Virus record (IMG/VR): IMGVR_UViG_3300027749_000239
Location: 1-39,244 of that record
Origin: a virus
Direction: 5' to 3' (one strand)
Length of the DNA: 39,244 nucleotides
The notes under the pieces: generated by a model
Told to the model about the DNA's origin: nothing
The model's database searches: none
The model's input: the letters and a program-made list of their open reading frames with translations, nothing else
Position numbers and translations under genes: made by a program
Part shown: piece after piece, positions 21,702 to 31,000 of the stretch
Numbering within the stretch: position 1 is the stretch's first letter
Layout of the letters: each line of letters starts with the position of its first letter

Positions 21702-23420
21702 ATGAATCTAGTAAATTCCCTTTTACAAGAATCTGCACAGAATGCCTACGGGACTACCCTGTCAGTTTCTCAAAGACTCGTTAAGAAGTGGGGCAAATCA
21801 GGCCTGCTTAAAAACTTGAACGAGCATGACTCTAGGACGATGGCGATGATCCTTGAGAATCAGTCTAAACAACTCGTAACTGAGTCTTCTACGTCAAGTG
21901 GTAACTCTGCTGCAGGTCAAGGTGCTACTTTCACAGCCGGCGCTGGTGAACAGTGGGCTGGTGTAGCTCTTCCATTGGTTCGTAAGATCTTTGGTCAGCT
22001 TGCATCTAAAGAATTCGTTAGCGTACAGCCAATGAATCTTCCCGCTGGTCTAGTATTCTATCTTGATTTCCAGTATGGTACTACAAATGGACAAGGTTTC
22101 ACATCTGGTACTTCAATGTATGGTACAAAGAATACAACAGATTTTGGTAACGCTGCTGCTGGTGGTCTTTATGGCGCTGGTACTTTTGGATACTCACTAA
22201 ACGTATTCTCAGCATCAGTTATTCCATATGCTAGTTGGTCATTTACTTCAGCATCTTTTTCAGATGTAGACTTTGATTCAACTTATAGTGCATCTATAGC
22301 AGCTCAAACAAGTTTTACTAATATTCAAGTTATTAAAAGTACTCTTTCTAATGCAAGTGTGATTCTTCCTAGTATGAATAAGCTTGGTGTTAGAGCTTTT
22401 GAACTTGCTTCAGGATCTACATTAAATGCAGCTACAACTTTAAATCAGTTTACTGCTTATAATGCTACAACAGACGCATTAACATTCTACTTTACATCTT
22501 CTGGTCTTTCAAGTTTACCAGCTGGTTATAACCAGATTACTGGTAGTGCAAACCAATTTGTAATTTACTACAATAAGCAGACTGACTTTAATGCAATGGG
22601 CGATTTTGAAGATCGTACTAATACACCTTCCGTTCCTAATGCTTATTCTCCAACTTCAATCTCTATTCCAGAGGTTAACGTACAGATGATAAGTCAAACT
22701 ATCTCTGCTAAGACACGTAAGTTGAAAGCACAGTGGACTCCAGAATTTGCACAAGATCTTAACGCATACCACTCACTTGATGCTGAGGCTGAATTGACTG
22801 GTATCCTTTCTGAGTATATCACTCTTGAAATAGATCTTGAAGTTCTTGATATGTTGATTCAAAAGGCTCCAACAGTTGACTACTGGTCTGCTAAAGTTGG
22901 TAACCAAATCAATGCAACAAACACTGGATTTAACTCAAATACCGGCGGTGTATTCTACAACCAGATGACTTGGTTCCAGACTATCGGTATTAAGCTTCAG
23001 AAGTTGTCTAATATTATCCACCAGAAAACAATGCGTGGCGGAGCAAACTTTATGGTTGTTTCTCCAGCAGTGGCTACTATCCTTGAATCAATACCAGGAT
23101 TTGCAGCTGATACTGATGGCGCAGCAGACACAATGAAGTACGCTTTCGGTGTACAGAAGATCGGTTCTCTTAACAGCCGTTATAAAGTGTATAAGAATCC
23201 TTATATGCTGGAGAACGTTATCCTGTTAGGTTTCCGCGGTAATCAATTCTTAGAGTGCGGTGCGGTTTATGCTCCTTACGTACCATTGATCATGACTCCT
23301 CTGGTGTATGATCCTAATACGTTCACTCCGAAGAAAGGTATCATGACTCGTTACGCGATGACGATGGTCCGTCCGGAATTTTATGCGAACTTGTTCGTAT
23401 CAGATTTGAACGTAGTCTAA
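21702..23420 (+). CDS. 23: Major capsid protein (gp23-like)
   Basis: A 572-residue HK97-fold capsid protein. The N-terminal ~60 residues are helical and end in K-Q-L-V-T-E-S-S-T-S, so gp21 cleavage after Glu61 is predicted, close to the T4 site after residue 65. The extreme N-terminus M-N-L-V-N-S-L-L-Q-E-S also fits the targeting/cleavage pattern. Conserved gp23 blocks include W-A-G-V-A-L-P-L-V-R-K-I-F-G, V-S-V-Q-P-M-N-L-P-A-G-L-V-F-Y-L-D, K-L-K-A-Q-W-T-P-E and the C-terminal Y-A-M-T-M-V-R-P-E-F-Y. A Ser/Thr-rich stretch (~residues 150-320) looks like an enlarged insertion domain relative to T4 (521 residues). It follows the scaffold gene by 39 A-rich bases with no promoter-like element. Confidence 0.95.
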   Translation: MNLVNSLLQESAQNAYGTTLSVSQRLVKKWGKSGLLKNLNEHDSRTMAMILENQSKQLVTESSTSSGNSAAGQGATFTAGAGEQWAGVALPLVRKIFGQLASKEFVSVQPMNLPAGLVFYLDFQYGTTNGQGFTSGTSMYGTKNTTDFGNAAAGGLYGAGTFGYSLNVFSASVIPYASWSFTSASFSDVDFDSTYSASIAAQTSFTNIQVIKSTLSNASVILPSMNKLGVRAFELASGSTLNAATTLNQFTAYNATTDALTFYFTSSGLSSLPAGYNQITGSANQFVIYYNKQTDFNAMGDFEDRTNTPSVPNAYSPTSISIPEVNVQMISQTISAKTRKLKAQWTPEFAQDLNAYHSLDAEAELTGILSEYITLEIDLEVLDMLIQKAPTVDYWSAKVGNQINATNTGFNSNTGGVFYNQMTWFQTIGIKLQKLSNIIHQKTMRGGANFMVVSPAVATILESIPGFAADTDGAADTMKYAFGVQKIGSLNSRYKVYKNPYMLENVILLGFRGNQFLECGAVYAPYVPLIMTPLVYDPNTFTPKKGIMTRYAMTMVRPEFYANLFVSDLNVV

Positions 23421-23447
23421 GTTTAAATTAACAATAGATATAAAGAT

Positions 23448-23472
23448 AGCCCCGTTTTTACGGGGCTTTTTT
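23448..23472 (+). terminator. Strong intrinsic terminator after the major capsid gene
   Basis: G+C-rich stem AGCCCCG (23448-23454) and CGGGGCT (23461-23467) with loop TTTTTA and a six-T tail. Confidence 0.93.
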
Positions 23473-23516
23473 ATGTAAAATACTTTTAGATTTCAGTGAT
23501 TTACCATAAAAGTCTG

Positions 23517-23525
23517 ATATTTATT
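23517..23525 (+). promoter_or_regulatory. Putative late promoter element (ATATTTATT) for the GIY-YIG endonuclease
   Basis: GATATTTATTATAAAAA; the core ends 14 bases before the ATG at 23540. Confidence 0.58.
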
Positions 23526-23539
23526 ATAAAAAGAATTCT

Positions 23540-24103
23540 ATGGCACATGTTATTTATTTATTTACATTTCCAAATGGGAAACATTATGTAGGAAGAACTA
23601 AGAATTTTAAAAACAGATTAGAAAGTCATAAATCAAAAGCTAATAAAAAGAAAAATTTTGTTATTCATAAAGCGCTTAATAAATATGGTTGGGATAATGT
23701 TGAAAAATTAATAATAGATACAGCAGATACTTTAGAAGAGGCCATAGCAAAAGAATATGAATATATTGTTAAATATGATTGTATAAGAAATGGATATAAT
23801 TTAACTATAGAAACTAAGCATGGGGGAGATATATGGACTGATAGGAGAGATACCCAAGAATTTAAAGATTTTCAAGAAAGGATGAGAACATCTACTTTAG
23901 GAGAAAAGAATGGTATGTATGGAAAAACTCAAAAAGAAGAATCAAAGGAGAAGATGAAAGAAAAAGCGAAAGGTAGATTTAGTCTTCCTTGGTTTATAGA
24001 AAGATATGGAGAAGAAATAGGCACTCAAAAATATGAAGATAGACGTGCATTCCTTAAATCCAGAAATTTAAAACATTCCCCAGATGGCAAGTTTACTAAA
24101 TAA
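23540..24103 (+). CDS. GIY-YIG homing endonuclease with NUMOD3-like DNA-binding region
   Basis: A 187-residue free-standing homing endonuclease placed between the capsid gene terminator and the next head/neck genes. The catalytic domain starts at once: V-I-Y-L-F-T-F-P-N-G-K-H-Y-V-G-R-T, with Arg in N-R-L-E-S-H-K and the metal-binding Glu in A-K-E-Y-E-Y-I. Residues ~115-140 contain G-E-K-N-G-M-Y-G-K-T-Q, typical of NUMOD3, and the C-terminus (W-F-I-E-R-Y-G-E-E-I-G-T-Q-K-Y-E) is also common in such enzymes. It should cut related phage genomes lacking the insertion. It is intact, with its own promoter-like element, and appears less G+C-rich than the adjacent capsid gene. Confidence 0.92.
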   Translation: MAHVIYLFTFPNGKHYVGRTKNFKNRLESHKSKANKKKNFVIHKALNKYGWDNVEKLIIDTADTLEEAIAKEYEYIVKYDCIRNGYNLTIETKHGGDIWTDRRDTQEFKDFQERMRTSTLGEKNGMYGKTQKEESKEKMKEKAKGRFSLPWFIERYGEEIGTQKYEDRRAFLKSRNLKHSPDGKFTK

Positions 24104-24108
24104 TCATG

Positions 24109-24117
24109 ATATTTATA
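24109..24117 (+). promoter_or_regulatory. Putative late promoter element (ATATTTATA)
   Basis: GATATTTATATAAAACA; the core ends 12 bases before the ATG at 24130. Confidence 0.6.
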
Positions 24118-24129
24118 TAAAACAATAAT

Positions 24130-24399
24130 ATGCCACAAATAGTAGACGGATTAAAAGATCCATATGGTTTAAATGGTGGAGCTATATTAAGCGGATCAGT
24201 GACTAAAGCTTGCGATGCTTTTTGGTTCTATTCAGTAACATCTGGAACTACAGCTATAATAAAATTTTCAAATCTAAGCGGTAGTTCTATCAGCGCATCA
24301 TTCGCACAAGGTCAAAGCATATATGGAAATATAACTTCAGTAACGCAATCAACAGGAGTTTCAATCATATATAGCGGATCTTATTTCCCAGGGTATTAA
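24130..24399 (+). CDS. Small beta-rich hypothetical protein, structural candidate
   Basis: An 89-residue Ser/Gly/Thr-rich protein with strand-like segments (F-W-F-Y-S-V-T-S-G-T-T-A-I-I-K-F and Y-G-N-I-T-S-V-T-Q-S-T-G-V-S-I-I-Y-S-G-S) and almost no helix formers. There is no signal peptide. Its composition and its place after the capsid gene suggest a head decoration or other small virion protein, but I recognise no family. It has its own promoter-like element and a TAATATG start. Confidence 0.65.
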   Translation: MPQIVDGLKDPYGLNGGAILSGSVTKACDAFWFYSVTSGTTAIIKFSNLSGSSISASFAQGQSIYGNITSVTQSTGVSIIYSGSYFPGY

Positions 24400-24422
24400 T
24401 AGTTTTAAACCAAACAAATATT

Positions 24423-25100
24423 ATGGTCGAAGAAAAAGAAGAATCTATCGGGAGAAAACCCAAAGGACCTATAAAGTTTCAAATACAGCTCAATGAAGAA
24501 CAACGTTTAGCTAAACAAGTAATCTTTGATAATACAGTAACAATACTGAAAGGACAGGCTGGCTCTGGTAAGTCACTACTAGCTGCTCAGGTCGCTTTAG
24601 ACATGTTATTTAAAAAGGATATAGGCAAGGTTATCATAACACGACCTACAGTAGAAGCCGCAGCTAGTATAGGATTCCTTCCTGGATCTAAAGAAGATAA
24701 ACTTGCTCCATTTACTGCTCCAATCTTTGATAATATGTATAGACTCTATAATAAAGAGAAGATTGATAAGCTTATAGAGGAAGGTAAGATAGAGATATGT
24801 CCACTAGGTTTTATGAGAGGTAGAAACTTTTCAGACTGTTTAGTATTAGTAGATGAATCTCAGAATATAACGCATGATCAAATGAGATTGGTATTGGGCA
24901 GAATATGTAAAGGTTCAAAGATGATACTTTGCGGAGACTCTTCTCAGATTGATCTAAAAGAAAAGAAGACTTCTGGTTTTGATTTCATATGTAAAAACTT
25001 TATCGATGTTCCAAAGTTTGCAGTAGTTATACTTAAACAAAATCACAGAGATCCAATAGTAGAAGCCATACTAGAAGTATATAAGCGATACGAGGATTAG
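24423..25100 (+). CDS. phoH: PhoH-like ATPase
   Basis: A 225-residue P-loop protein of the PhoH family, common in T4-like phages but of unsettled function (RNA metabolism or phosphate stress have been suggested). Walker A is L-K-G-Q-A-G-S-G-K-S (residues ~42-51). P-T-V-E-A-A-A-S-I-G-F-L-P-G and M-R-G-R-N-F-S-D-C follow; Walker B is L-V-L-V-D-E-S-Q-N, and the sensor segment reads C-G-D-S-S-Q-I-D-L. All core motifs are intact and the length is typical of phage forms. The gene lies among late structural genes, with no promoter-like element of its own, 23 bases after the upstream gene. Confidence 0.93.
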   Translation: MVEEKEESIGRKPKGPIKFQIQLNEEQRLAKQVIFDNTVTILKGQAGSGKSLLAAQVALDMLFKKDIGKVIITRPTVEAAASIGFLPGSKEDKLAPFTAPIFDNMYRLYNKEKIDKLIEEGKIEICPLGFMRGRNFSDCLVLVDESQNITHDQMRLVLGRICKGSKMILCGDSSQIDLKEKKTSGFDFICKNFIDVPKFAVVILKQNHRDPIVEAILEVYKRYED

Positions 25101-25115
25101 TTATAGACTTTCCTG

Positions 25116-25124
25116 ATATTTATT
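25116..25124 (+). promoter_or_regulatory. Putative late promoter element (ATATTTATT) with adjacent TATAAATA
   Basis: GATATTTATTATAAATAG; the core ends 18 bases before the ATG at 25143. A forward T4-type TATAAATA lies at 25124-25131. Confidence 0.62.
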
Positions 25125-25142
25125 ATAAATAGAAATTCTATT

Positions 25143-26309
25143 ATGAATAATTCTCCTCAGCCATGGCCTGGCAGTGCTTCATTCACAGTGGGTAGCACGC
25201 CATTTGGACTTTATGATACAGATGCAACATTTGCAAGTGAATCTGTGCGAGTAGCTGATTATTGCGCTAAGAAATTAGGCTATCCCATGATGGAAGTCGA
25301 ACTTCAAGATACTCAATTTTTTGCTTGTTTTGAGGAGGCAGTTTCTACATATGCATTAGAGATATATCAATCAAAGATAAAAGATAACTATCTTACATTA
25401 GAGGGATCATCTACGGGATCTCTTCTTAATAATACGGTGGTAGTATCAAATCTGCAAAGCGTTATTACAATAGCAGATTCGTACGGTGCTCCAGCTGGTG
25501 TAGGCGGTAATGTGGATTGGCGCACAGGATCTATATCTTTATCATCAACGCAGCAGATCTATGATTTACAGTTAATAGCAAGTCAAAGTGGATGGATGAA
25601 ACCCGGCGATAGAATTGTAGTACAGCAGGTATATTATCAAGGCAATCCAGCTATAAATCAATACTATGATCCATATATTGGAGGATCTATAAACTATCAA
25701 GGTGCTACAGAGAATTTTGGATGGGCTTCATATTCTCCTGGTCTTAATTTTACGCTATTCCCCGTTTATTGGGATATCCAAAGGATTCAAGAGATAGAGA
25801 TGTCAAATACAGTACGCAGAAGCGCATATACATTTGAGATAGTAAATAATAAACTTAAAATATTCCCAATACCATCTAATGGCACTACTCTATGGATACA
25901 GTATTCTCTACTGAGTGATCTCAATAATCCGCAGATAAATAGTCCATATTCAGGAAGTACACACCTTGTATCAAATCCATCTCAAGCTCCATACGGTACA
26001 ATAACATATTCGCAGATCAATAGACCAGGAAAACAATGGATATATGAATATACTCTAGCGCTTACTTCTGAATTACTAGGCTTAGTGAGAAATAAATATT
26101 CACAAGTACCGGTTCCAGGCTCTGAAGTAACTTTAAACGGAGATGCTCTTATAAGTAAAGGTCAAAATTCACAAGCTGCTTTAAAAGAAAGATTGAGAGA
26201 AGAATTAGAGAGTATGACAAGACAGAGTCAATTAGAAAGAAAATCAGCAGAGGCTCAATCAGAGAGTGATACATTAACAAAGATACCGTTACTAGTGTAT
26301 ATAGGATAA
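25143..26309 (+). CDS. 13: Neck protein (gp13-like)
   Basis: A 388-residue protein resembling the gp13 head-completion protein of environmental T4-like phages, part of the neck connecting portal and tail. The best evidence is V-A-D-Y-C-A-K-K-L-G-Y-P-M-M-E-V-E-L followed by Q-F-F-A-C-F-E-E-A-V-S-T-Y and D-N-Y-L-T-L-E-G-S. The middle (residues ~110-260) is Gly/Tyr/Ser-rich and strand-like; the C-terminal helix (A-L-K-E-R-L-R-E-E-L-E-S-M) is charged. Gene order gp13-gp14-gp15 follows, which supports the call. Confidence 0.75.
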   Translation: MNNSPQPWPGSASFTVGSTPFGLYDTDATFASESVRVADYCAKKLGYPMMEVELQDTQFFACFEEAVSTYALEIYQSKIKDNYLTLEGSSTGSLLNNTVVVSNLQSVITIADSYGAPAGVGGNVDWRTGSISLSSTQQIYDLQLIASQSGWMKPGDRIVVQQVYYQGNPAINQYYDPYIGGSINYQGATENFGWASYSPGLNFTLFPVYWDIQRIQEIEMSNTVRRSAYTFEIVNNKLKIFPIPSNGTTLWIQYSLLSDLNNPQINSPYSGSTHLVSNPSQAPYGTITYSQINRPGKQWIYEYTLALTSELLGLVRNKYSQVPVPGSEVTLNGDALISKGQNSQAALKERLREELESMTRQSQLERKSAEAQSESDTLTKIPLLVYIG

Positions 26310-26325
26310 ATTAAAATTATATAAT

Positions 26326-26820
26326 ATGTGTGCAATGTTCGGTTCGACAAGAGACATAACAACGTTTAAGTACATAACCAGAGAAGTGGTAGAAAATATT
26401 ATTTCTCAGAATTGTGGATATTATAAAGTAGTTTTAAGTGATACTATAATTAATACATATGGAGAAGCGCTTAATAAGACCTATATAGGACCAGTGCTAA
26501 TAAACTGCTTAATACAGAGAGGAGACTTTGAATTTACACAGACAGAATTTGGACCAGATAATACAAGATCAGTTGAGTTTAGATTCTTCAAAGATCACTT
26601 AATACAAGCAAACGTATTTCCTGAAGTGGGAGATGTAATAATGTACAATGAGTTATATTTTGCTGTTGATTCTATAAGTGAAAATCAATTGATACTCGGT
26701 AAAGATAATCAATACGCATATCAAGATGGTCTAGAAAACTTTGGATCATCTTACTCTATAATATTAAAAACGCATTATGCTTCACCAGATTCATTAGGCA
26801 TAAAGCAAGAAAGATTATAA
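26326..26820 (+). CDS. 14: Neck protein (gp14-like)
   Basis: A 164-residue alpha/beta protein between gp13- and gp15-like genes. It begins M-C-A-M-F-G-S-T-R-D-I-T-T-F-K-Y-I-T-R-E-V-V and includes E-F-R-F-F-K-D-H-L-I and P-E-V-G-D-V-I-M-Y-N-E-L-Y-F-A-V-D, which I associate with neck proteins of distant T4-like phages. It is shorter than T4 gp14 (256 residues). The call relies largely on position. Its TAA is joined to the next start as TAA-T-ATG. Confidence 0.6.
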   Translation: MCAMFGSTRDITTFKYITREVVENIISQNCGYYKVVLSDTIINTYGEALNKTYIGPVLINCLIQRGDFEFTQTEFGPDNTRSVEFRFFKDHLIQANVFPEVGDVIMYNELYFAVDSISENQLILGKDNQYAYQDGLENFGSSYSIILKTHYASPDSLGIKQERL

Positions 26821-26821
26821 T

Positions 26822-28078
26822 ATGGCTGGCGGAATACAACAAACAAGACCTAAGAGCAGAAGAGAGTTTATGAAATCTCTCGAAACTCCCTATGTTCAAC
26901 AATCTCCAGATCCAGTATTTACAGAACCTCAAAAACTTGGACAGCCAGAGATAAACAGAGCATTGGAATATTCTCTTAAAGGTGACAAAGATAAAATTTT
27001 CTCAGTAGGCATAAAAGATATTGATGACGCAGTAATGTACTATTTTACTCAAGTTTTAAAACCAGCAGTAGTACAGAATAATACAAAAACAAACGTTCCT
27101 ATACTCTATGGCACTCCTGAGAACTGGAAAAGCGTACAAGCAGATGGATACTACAGAGACCAAAAAGGTAAGCTGATGGCACCTCTGATTATGTTTAAAC
27201 GCAACTCAGTAACTCAAAATAGAACTTTGGGAAATAAACTTGATGGAAACCAAGCTCATAATTTACAATTCTTTCAAAAAAAATACTCCCAAAGAAATAT
27301 TTATAGTAACTTTGTTGCTTTGAATAATAGATCTCCAGAAACTGAGTATTTAGTATCTATAACTCCAGACTATGTGACTGTAGAATATACGTGCATGGTG
27401 TGGACCTACTTTGTAGAACAGATGGATTCTTTGATTGAGTCTTTAAATTTTGCATCCAGAAGCTACTGGGGTGACCCTAATCGCTTTCTTTTTTATAGCA
27501 ATATAGAAACATTCACTGACACATTATCGTATGATCTTGGAGACGATAGGCTGGTAAGAAATAGTTTTAATCTTACGTTAAACGGTTATCTAATCCCAGA
27601 CACAGAAATGAGTAAAGTGGCTGGTGCAAGTAAGTCATATGGAATATCAAAACTCATATTTGGATTAGAGACTACGAGTGGAACAGAAACATCAAGTACA
27701 GCAGCTAAAAAGACAGGAAGTCCAGCTAAAGGAGCATTAATTAATGATTCAGTTAGCAATGTCTATAATGTTAGTGCAGGATCAGTAAGTCCACTATTAC
27801 TATCATATTTGAACACAAGTAAACAAATACAAGGAACTTATATAGATAATGCAACTACAACTTTTAGTGGAGTTTGGTTAATAGCCCCATCAGGATTACC
27901 AGCAACAAGTTTAGATAATTTTAATTTCTTTGTTAATGGATTTTTTATAGAAAAGTCATCAATAGTAACTTTTACCACAGATGGAGTAAGTACATCAACT
28001 TTGGTAATAGATCCTACAGCTTTAGGATATGGTTTTGATTCAACAGATACTATATTAGCAATCGGTAAATTCGCATAA
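26822..28078 (+). CDS. 15: Tail completion / sheath-stabiliser protein (gp15-like) with C-terminal extension
   Basis: A 418-residue protein. The core contains D-A-V-M-Y-Y-F-T-Q-V-L-K-P-A-V, then V-P-I-L-Y-G-T-P-E-N-W-K and A-P-L-I-M-F-K-R-N-S-V, followed by a strand-rich segment typical of gp15-like tail terminators that cap the sheath and tube. Residues after ~265 are Ser/Thr/Ala-rich and lead to a beta-rich domain (W-L-I-A-P-S-G-L-P, F-F-V-N-G-F-F-I-E), which looks like an added outward-facing module; T4 gp15 has 272 residues. It lies directly upstream of fibre genes. Confidence 0.65.
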   Translation: MAGGIQQTRPKSRREFMKSLETPYVQQSPDPVFTEPQKLGQPEINRALEYSLKGDKDKIFSVGIKDIDDAVMYYFTQVLKPAVVQNNTKTNVPILYGTPENWKSVQADGYYRDQKGKLMAPLIMFKRNSVTQNRTLGNKLDGNQAHNLQFFQKKYSQRNIYSNFVALNNRSPETEYLVSITPDYVTVEYTCMVWTYFVEQMDSLIESLNFASRSYWGDPNRFLFYSNIETFTDTLSYDLGDDRLVRNSFNLTLNGYLIPDTEMSKVAGASKSYGISKLIFGLETTSGTETSSTAAKKTGSPAKGALINDSVSNVYNVSAGSVSPLLLSYLNTSKQIQGTYIDNATTTFSGVWLIAPSGLPATSLDNFNFFVNGFFIEKSSIVTFTTDGVSTSTLVIDPTALGYGFDSTDTILAIGKFA

Positions 28079-28081
28079 AGA

Positions 28082-31000
28082 ATGTCTCAAATAAATAGCA
28101 AACAACTTTTAAAACCAATATCAGGATCTTTTATAGGAACTTTCACAGGGTCTTTGCAAGGTACTGCTTCTTATTATAGTGGTTCAGTTATTTCAGCTTC
28201 ATATGCTTCTTCTAGTACCAGTGCATCATATTCATTGACATCTCTAAGTTCAAGTTATAGTATTACAGCATCATATGCTCCTAATTATGTGTTAACAAGT
28301 GCTACAGCTTCAATGTTGTCACCATATGTATTGACATCACAGACGAGTTCAATGACTGTATCTAGTGCATCTTTTGCTACTACAGCATCATATGTCACTA
28401 TAGCTCAAACAGCGTCTTTTGTAACATCATCAAAAGTATATGGTCCCTACGGAGCAAATTCAATACTATCAGCTTCATACGCTTCAAGTTCTTCATATGC
28501 CTTAAGTAGTTCACAGGCGCAAAATGCTCAAACAGCATCGTATATACTTAATGCTGTAAGTTCATCATATGCAACTACGGCATCTTACTATGGAGGTTCA
28601 GTAACTTCAGCTTCGTATGCATCAAGCAGTACTTCAGCTTCATATGCTTCTTCTAGTACCAGTGCATCTTATTCAGCTACAGCATCATATATCACTACAG
28701 CTCAAACAGCTAGTTATGTCTTAAGTGCTTCTTACTCTATAAGTTCATCCCAAGCACAAAATTCCGTTACTGCTTCTTATGTTACTGGATCAATACATAA
28801 TAGTACAAATCCGGCACTAAGTGCTTCTTATGCCCTAAGTAGTTCACAGGCACAAAATGCAGTAACAGCATCATATATTCTACAGGCAGTTAGTGCTTCT
28901 TATGCCACAACTGCTTCATATTATGGAGGATCAGTAGTAAGTGCATCATACTCAGCAACAGCTTCATATGCTCCAGCTTATTTACCTCTCACAGGTGGTA
29001 CTATAAATGGAAATGTAACTATAAATGGAACTGCTTCAATATCATTTTTAAATGTTGCATATGAATCTGCATCTGTAATATATTCAACTGGTTCAAATCA
29101 GTTTGGAGATGCAGCAGATGATATTCAAACTTTATATGGGTTAATTACAATACCAACTGGAAGTTTAAAAGTAAGTGGTAGTACTACTATAACAGGGTCT
29201 TTAAATGTTACAGCAGGAATCACAGGTTCAATACTAGGAACTGCTTCATATGCAACTCAGACCTTAAGTGCTTCATACTCTATAACATCTAGCTATTCAA
29301 GTACAAGTACAACAGCTTCATATGCATCAAGTACTACAAGTGCATCCTATGCTTTAACTGCTTCATACATTACGACTGCTCAAACAGCATCATACGTAAC
29401 AGCATCTAATGTATATGGACCTTATGGGTCTAATAGTATAATAAGCTCTTCATATGCTCTAACTGCTTCTTATGTAGCAAACGCATCTTCATTCCCATTC
29501 ACAGGTTCAGCAATTATAACGGGATCTCTGATAGTAACAGGATCTACAACATCAACGGGAGGTTTTACAGGGTCTCTTTTAGGAACTGCATCTTATGCTA
29601 CTCAAGCTTTAAGCTCATCATATGCAATTACAGCATCTTATTACAGTGGTTCAGTTACAAGTGCTTCATATGCATTAACTGCTAGTTATGTTCAAAATGC
29701 TCAAACAGCTTCTTACATATTAAATGCAGTTTCAAGTTCATATTCAACTACTGCTAGTTATAGTATAAGTTCATCATATGCAACTACAGCATCTTACTAT
29801 GGAGGTTCAGTAACTTCAGCTTCATACGCATCAAGCAGTACTTCAGCTTCATATTCAGTAACAGCTAGTTATGTGGTTAATGCTCAAACAGCAAGCTATG
29901 TAACAACGGCTCAAACTGCCTCTTATGTGCTACAAGCAATAAGTGCATCATATGCAACTACAGCATCTTACTATGGTGGGACTGTAACTTCAGCTTCATA
30001 TGCATCTAGTTCTACTAGTGCATCTTATGCATTAACAGCTAGTTATGTTTTAAGCGCATCTTATTCTATAAGTTCATCACAAGCGCAAAATGCAATTACA
30101 GCTTCATATATACTTCAAGCTATTAGCGCATCATATGCTACTACAGCTTCTTATGTTACTGGATCAATACATAATAGTACAAACCCGGCTTTAAGCTCGT
30201 CATATGCGCTAACAGCATCTTATGTTTTAAACGCTATATCAAGTTCTTATGCTTCAACTGCAAGTTATTATAGTGGATCTATTATTAGTGCGTCCTATGC
30301 TTCTACAGCATCATATATTACTACAGCTCAAACGGCGAGTTATGTTCAGAATGCACAGACAGCAAGTTATGTATTACAGGCAGTGAGCAGTTCTTTTGCT
30401 TCTACAGCATCTTATATTTTACAGGCAGTAAGTGCATCATATATAACTACAGCTCAAACGGCGAGTTATGTTTTAAACGCTATATCAAGTTCTTACGCTT
30501 CAACTGCTTCCTATATTCAAAATGCCCAAACAGCATCTTACATAGTAACAGCTCAGACAGCATCTTATGTTTTACAAGCAGTAAGTAGTTCTTTTGCTAC
30601 TACAGCATCTTATTATGGTGGTTCAATAATAAGCGCATCTTATGCATTAACTGCTTCTTATGTAGCAAATGCATCATCATTTCCATATACAGGTTCGGCA
30701 ATTATAACTGGATCTTTGATAGTAACAGGATCTGTAATATCAACAATAGGATTTACAGGGTCACTACAAGGAACTGCTTCGTACTCAAACCAATCATTAT
30801 CAGCTTCATATGCAACTACTGCTTCCTATATCATAACAGCTCAGACAGCATCTTATGTTTTACAAGCAATAAGTGCTTCATATGCAACTACTGCTTCTTA
30901 TATAACAACTGCACAAACAGCTAGTTACGTATTAACTGCTTCTTACTCTATAAGTTCATCTCAAGCACAAAATGCAGTAACAGCAAGTTATGTATTACGG

